A stretch of DNA of 7,446 nt. Origin: Natronohydrobacter sp. GTDB taxonomy: Bacteria; Pseudomonadota; Alphaproteobacteria; Rhodobacterales; Rhodobacteraceae. Positions 5,531 through 7,446 of the stretch are shown here, in pieces (within the stretch, counting starts at the first letter, position 1; each line of letters opens with the position of its first letter). The DNA is taken from positions 1 through 7,446 of the forward strand of contig SKGU01000162.1 in assembly GCA_007117255.1 (NCBI GenBank), in the 5' to 3' direction. The notes under the pieces were generated by a model. It saw nothing but the letters and a program-made list of their open reading frames with translations, was not told where the DNA came from and did not search any database. The position numbers were made by a program, and so were the translations under genes.

Positions 5531-6907
5531 ATGCCCCGATCAACAATCTCTGCCCGCACCTCATCTGCCCCTATACTGTGCCTGACTGCGCTACTGCTTG
5601 GCAGCACGGCGCAGGCGAATGATCTGATCTTCACACCTGGTGAAGGTCCGTTCAGTTGGGATGCTTATGACGCTTTTGCCGCAGCGCATGATTTTTCCGG
5701 TCAGACCTTGCGCATCGGCGGTGCCTCGACCGGCGAGGACAAGACCAAACTCGACAACATGATCGCCTATTTCAACGCGGCGACCGGGGCGAATGCGGTG
5801 CTGTCAGGTTCCGAAAGTTTCGAACAGGATATTGTGATCGGGTTTCAGGCCAATTCCGCCCCTGACATCGCGATGTTCCCTCAACCCGGTCTGGCGCGAG
5901 ACATGGCAGCCGCGGGCAATCTGGCCGCTTTGCCCGAGGGCACGGCCGACTGGTATCGCGACAGTTTCGCTGCCGGGCAAAGCTGGGCGGATCTGGCCAC
6001 ATTCACCGGGCCTGACGGAGCAGAGGCCGTCTATGGCATTTTCTTCGGTGTCGATGTGAAATCGCTGGTCTGGTATGTGCCCGAGAATTTCGAAGAAAGC
6101 GGCTACGATATTCCACAGAGCATGGAAGAACTGAAAGCCCTGACGCAACAGATTGCTGATGACGGGCTGACGCCCTGGTGCATCGGGTTCGCCTCGGGTG
6201 CGGCGACAGGCTGGCCCGGCACAGACTGGATCGAGGATCTGATGTTGCGACTGCATCCGGTCGAAGTCTATGATGACTGGGTGAGCAATGAGATGCCCTT
6301 CGATGACCCACGAGTGATCGAGGCATTTGAAGCCTTTGGCTGGTTTGCGCTGAACGACGCTTTCGTTTCTGGTGGGCCCTCTGGCGTGGCCTCCACCGAT
6401 TTCCGCGATAGCCCCAACGGTTTGTTCAGTTTCCCGCCCGCATGCCTGATGCATAAACAGGCGTCTTTCATCCCGACCTTTTTCAATGCCGGGATCACGG
6501 TTGGCGAGGATGTCGATTTTTTCTATTTCCCGGCCTATGAAAGCCGCGATCTTGGCACGCCGATCATGGGGTCGGGCGGGTTGGTCGCCGCGACCAATGA
6601 TCGCGATGTGTCCATGGGCTTTCTGGAGTTCCTGAAAACACCCTTCGCGCATGAAGTGGCGATTGCACAGGCGCAATTCCTGACCGCGCATCTGGGCGCG
6701 AACCCCGAGGCCTATGCCTCCGGCCCGCAGCGGGCCTTGGGAGAGATCCTGACCGACGCCACGACCTTTCGCTTTGATGGCTCGGACCTGATGCCGGGCG
6801 AGATCGGCACATCCGCCTTCTGGACCGGGATGGTCGATTTTGTCACCGGAACACCAGCCGAAACGGTCACCCGCAACATCCAGGCGCGCTGGAGCCAGAT
6901 CAGGTAA
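5531..6907 (+). CDS. aglE: Periplasmic alpha-glucoside-binding protein of an ABC transporter, AglE-like
   Basis: This 458-residue protein is an extracellular solute-binding protein of the sugar-binding family 1 type and resembles AglE, the binding component of the alpha-glucoside ABC importer. It opens with a Sec signal peptide: a basic N-terminus, hydrophobic core PILCLTALLLG and predicted cleavage after AQA at residue 29. The mature part starts NDLIFTPGEGPFSWDAYDAF and continues with the family's LRIGG strand and many aromatic residues suited to sugar stacking. ATG 5531 is chosen for its strong ribosome-binding site; an upstream in-frame start at 5456 would translate through the operator at 5486-5499. 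In known agl operons it is followed by permease and ATPase genes; here a terminator follows 19 bp after the stop, so it appears to be a single-gene unit or the end of an aglR-aglE unit. It is probably controlled by the LacI-family repressor at O2. Ligand range is inferred from context. Confidence 0.92.
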   Translation: MPRSTISARTSSAPILCLTALLLGSTAQANDLIFTPGEGPFSWDAYDAFAAAHDFSGQTLRIGGASTGEDKTKLDNMIAYFNAATGANAVLSGSESFEQDIVIGFQANSAPDIAMFPQPGLARDMAAAGNLAALPEGTADWYRDSFAAGQSWADLATFTGPDGAEAVYGIFFGVDVKSLVWYVPENFEESGYDIPQSMEELKALTQQIADDGLTPWCIGFASGAATGWPGTDWIEDLMLRLHPVEVYDDWVSNEMPFDDPRVIEAFEAFGWFALNDAFVSGGPSGVASTDFRDSPNGLFSFPPACLMHKQASFIPTFFNAGITVGEDVDFFYFPAYESRDLGTPIMGSGGLVAATNDRDVSMGFLEFLKTPFAHEVAIAQAQFLTAHLGANPEAYASGPQRALGEILTDATTFRFDGSDLMPGEIGTSAFWTGMVDFVTGTPAETVTRNIQARWSQIR

Positions 6908-6926
6908 GGTTGGGCCCAGGACGCTG

Positions 6927-6956
6927 GCCGGTGCTGTCTGGCAGCACCGGCTTTTT
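6927..6956 (+). terminator. Strong intrinsic terminator after aglE
   Basis: A perfect 10-bp GC-rich stem, GCCGGTGCTG (6927-6936) with CAGCACCGGC (6942-6951), closes a five-base loop TCTGG and is followed by TTTTT and a further T-rich stretch. It begins 19 bp after the aglE stop codon and should end transcription efficiently. Confidence 0.92.
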
Positions 6957-7199
6957 CTTCATCAGCGTGATGCCTTTATGAAGGTCGACGGATACTTTCC
7001 GTTCGCATTGCATCATTTTCCCGCATTTTGCGCTGTCCGCTTTGCATGCCGATCATGCTGCTACAGCGAAGGATCGTGAGTGGATGGCGCTGAAGACAGG
7101 CAGGTCCGCATAGTAGGGGCAGATGCACTGCGCCCTTACTCTCGGTGCCTCGTCAATCGACCCCGCGCGCGAGAGACGCAAAAGCAGCGGGTGTCTGCT
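6957..7199. other. Intergenic region without a recognisable gene
   Basis: About 240 bp separate the aglE terminator from the end of the EF-hand gene. Short open stretches, such as one starting at 6975, lack ribosome-binding sites and have unremarkable products. No tRNA cloverleaf, repeat or mobile-element end was evident beyond a small GCATG/CATGC hairpin near 7046-7060 and the weak terminator candidate at its right edge. Confidence 0.6.
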
Positions 7200-7200
7200 T
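7180..7200 (-). terminator. Weak intrinsic terminator candidate for the EF-hand gene
   Basis: On the minus strand AAGCAG (7200-7195), which includes the last base of the stop codon, pairs with CTGCTT (7187-7182) around a seven-base loop, and a short T-run (minus-strand complement of 7180-7183) overlaps the stem's end. The six-base stem is short, so efficiency is doubtful. Confidence 0.4.
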
Positions 7201-7446
7201 CAGAAATCATGCAGGTCGATGCGGCTGTCGCCATTTCGGTCCAGCATGGCGAACAGGCGCGTGGTCGCCGTCAGGAACTCCTCGCGCGAGATGCGTCCGT
7301 CACCATCGGCATCATTGAATTCGATCGACATGGCGGCATGGATGATCGCGCCGGTCGGGTTGGCATTCTGGCCCTGTCCTCGACGGCCCTCGCCTTGTCG
7401 CTCGGCGCGGTTCTCGGCCTGACGCTCAACGCGCAATTCCCCTTGG
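7200..7446 (-). CDS. EF-hand calcium-binding protein, C-terminal part
   Basis: The frame is open to the right window edge, so only the last ~80 residues are seen. Two canonical EF-hand loops are present: DADGDGRISREE and, about 24 residues later, DRNGDSRIDLHD. Both have acidic or amide ligands at loop positions 1, 3 and 5, a hydrophobic residue at 8 and an acidic residue at 12, so both should bind calcium. The protein ends two residues after the second loop. Ahead of the pair is a charged, low-complexity linker (RQAENRAERQGEGRRGQGQN), typical of small secreted EF-hand proteins in alphaproteobacteria. An internal ATG before the first hand has no ribosome-binding site, so the true start is very probably outside the window. 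Role unknown: calcium buffering or signalling in the periplasm is possible. It reads toward aglE, separated by terminators, with no sign of shared function. Confidence 0.85.
   Translation of the reverse strand, partial: QGELRVERQAENRAERQGEGRRGQGQNANPTGAIIHAAMSIEFNDADGDGRISREEFLTATTRLFAMLDRNGDSRIDLHDF

Noticed and set aside
5811..5824. Third operator-like sequence, CCGAAAGTTTCGAA, inside aglE
   Set aside because: It lacks the central CG and is one base shorter between half-sites, so it would be out of phase for a LacI-family dimer. It is also plain coding sequence.
5804..6691. Minus-strand open frame of 295 codons inside aglE
   Set aside because: Fully antisense to a convincing gene, with no ribosome-binding site and no recognisable domain; a codon-bias shadow.
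6975..7079. Small plus-strand peptide frame after the aglE terminator
   Set aside because: No ribosome-binding site, about 34 residues of unremarkable composition, and no promoter seen.
1..7446. CRISPR array, mobile element, toxin-antitoxin or defence system
   Set aside because: No regularly spaced repeats, transposase or recombinase motifs, terminal inverted repeats with target duplications, or defence-type domains were found on either strand.

Overview
The window looks like a chromosomal stretch from an alphaproteobacterium, most likely of the Rhodobacterales (Roseobacter/Paracoccus/Rhodobacter type). This is inferred from the moderately GC-rich coding sequence and the resemblance of the central genes to the agl (alpha-glucoside) system known from Sinorhizobium and Rhodobacter relatives. 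No database search was possible, so the taxonomic call is an inference.

The core (954-6956) is a compact alpha-glucoside utilisation locus built around a divergent promoter. Two cytoplasmic GH13 alpha-glucosidases lie head to tail on the minus strand: an aglA-type enzyme at 2660-4303 and, 23 bp downstream, an oligo-1,6-glucosidase-type enzyme at 954-2636. On the plus strand are a LacI-family regulator (aglR-like, 4409-5431) and a periplasmic alpha-glucoside-binding protein (aglE-like, 5531-6907). Two perfect palindromes with the same core CCGAAACGTTTCGG lie upstream of the glucosidase pair (4327-4342) and of the binding protein (5486-5499). They are the obvious operators for the regulator. 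The likely logic is that the binding protein captures alpha-glucosides in the periplasm, the two glucosidases split 1,4- and 1,6-type linkages inside the cell, and the repressor is released when sugar is present.

The unusual point is what is missing. The classical agl operon continues from aglE into permease genes (aglF, aglG) and an ATPase gene (aglK). Here aglE is followed 19 bp later by a strong intrinsic terminator (6927-6956), then about 240 bp of apparently non-coding DNA and an oppositely oriented gene. The transporter core must be encoded elsewhere, or be absent or replaced.

The left flank (1-953) holds one small membrane-anchored hypothetical protein with four cysteines (225-647, minus) surrounded by non-coding DNA rich in inverted repeats. 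The right flank holds the C-terminal end of a two-EF-hand protein (7200-7446, minus) that runs off the window. I saw no tRNA, rRNA, CRISPR array, transposase, phage gene or known defence system. I did not find an undescribed system; the best leads are the orphan binding protein, the two-site operator arrangement and the paired 1,4/1,6 specificity of the glucosidases.
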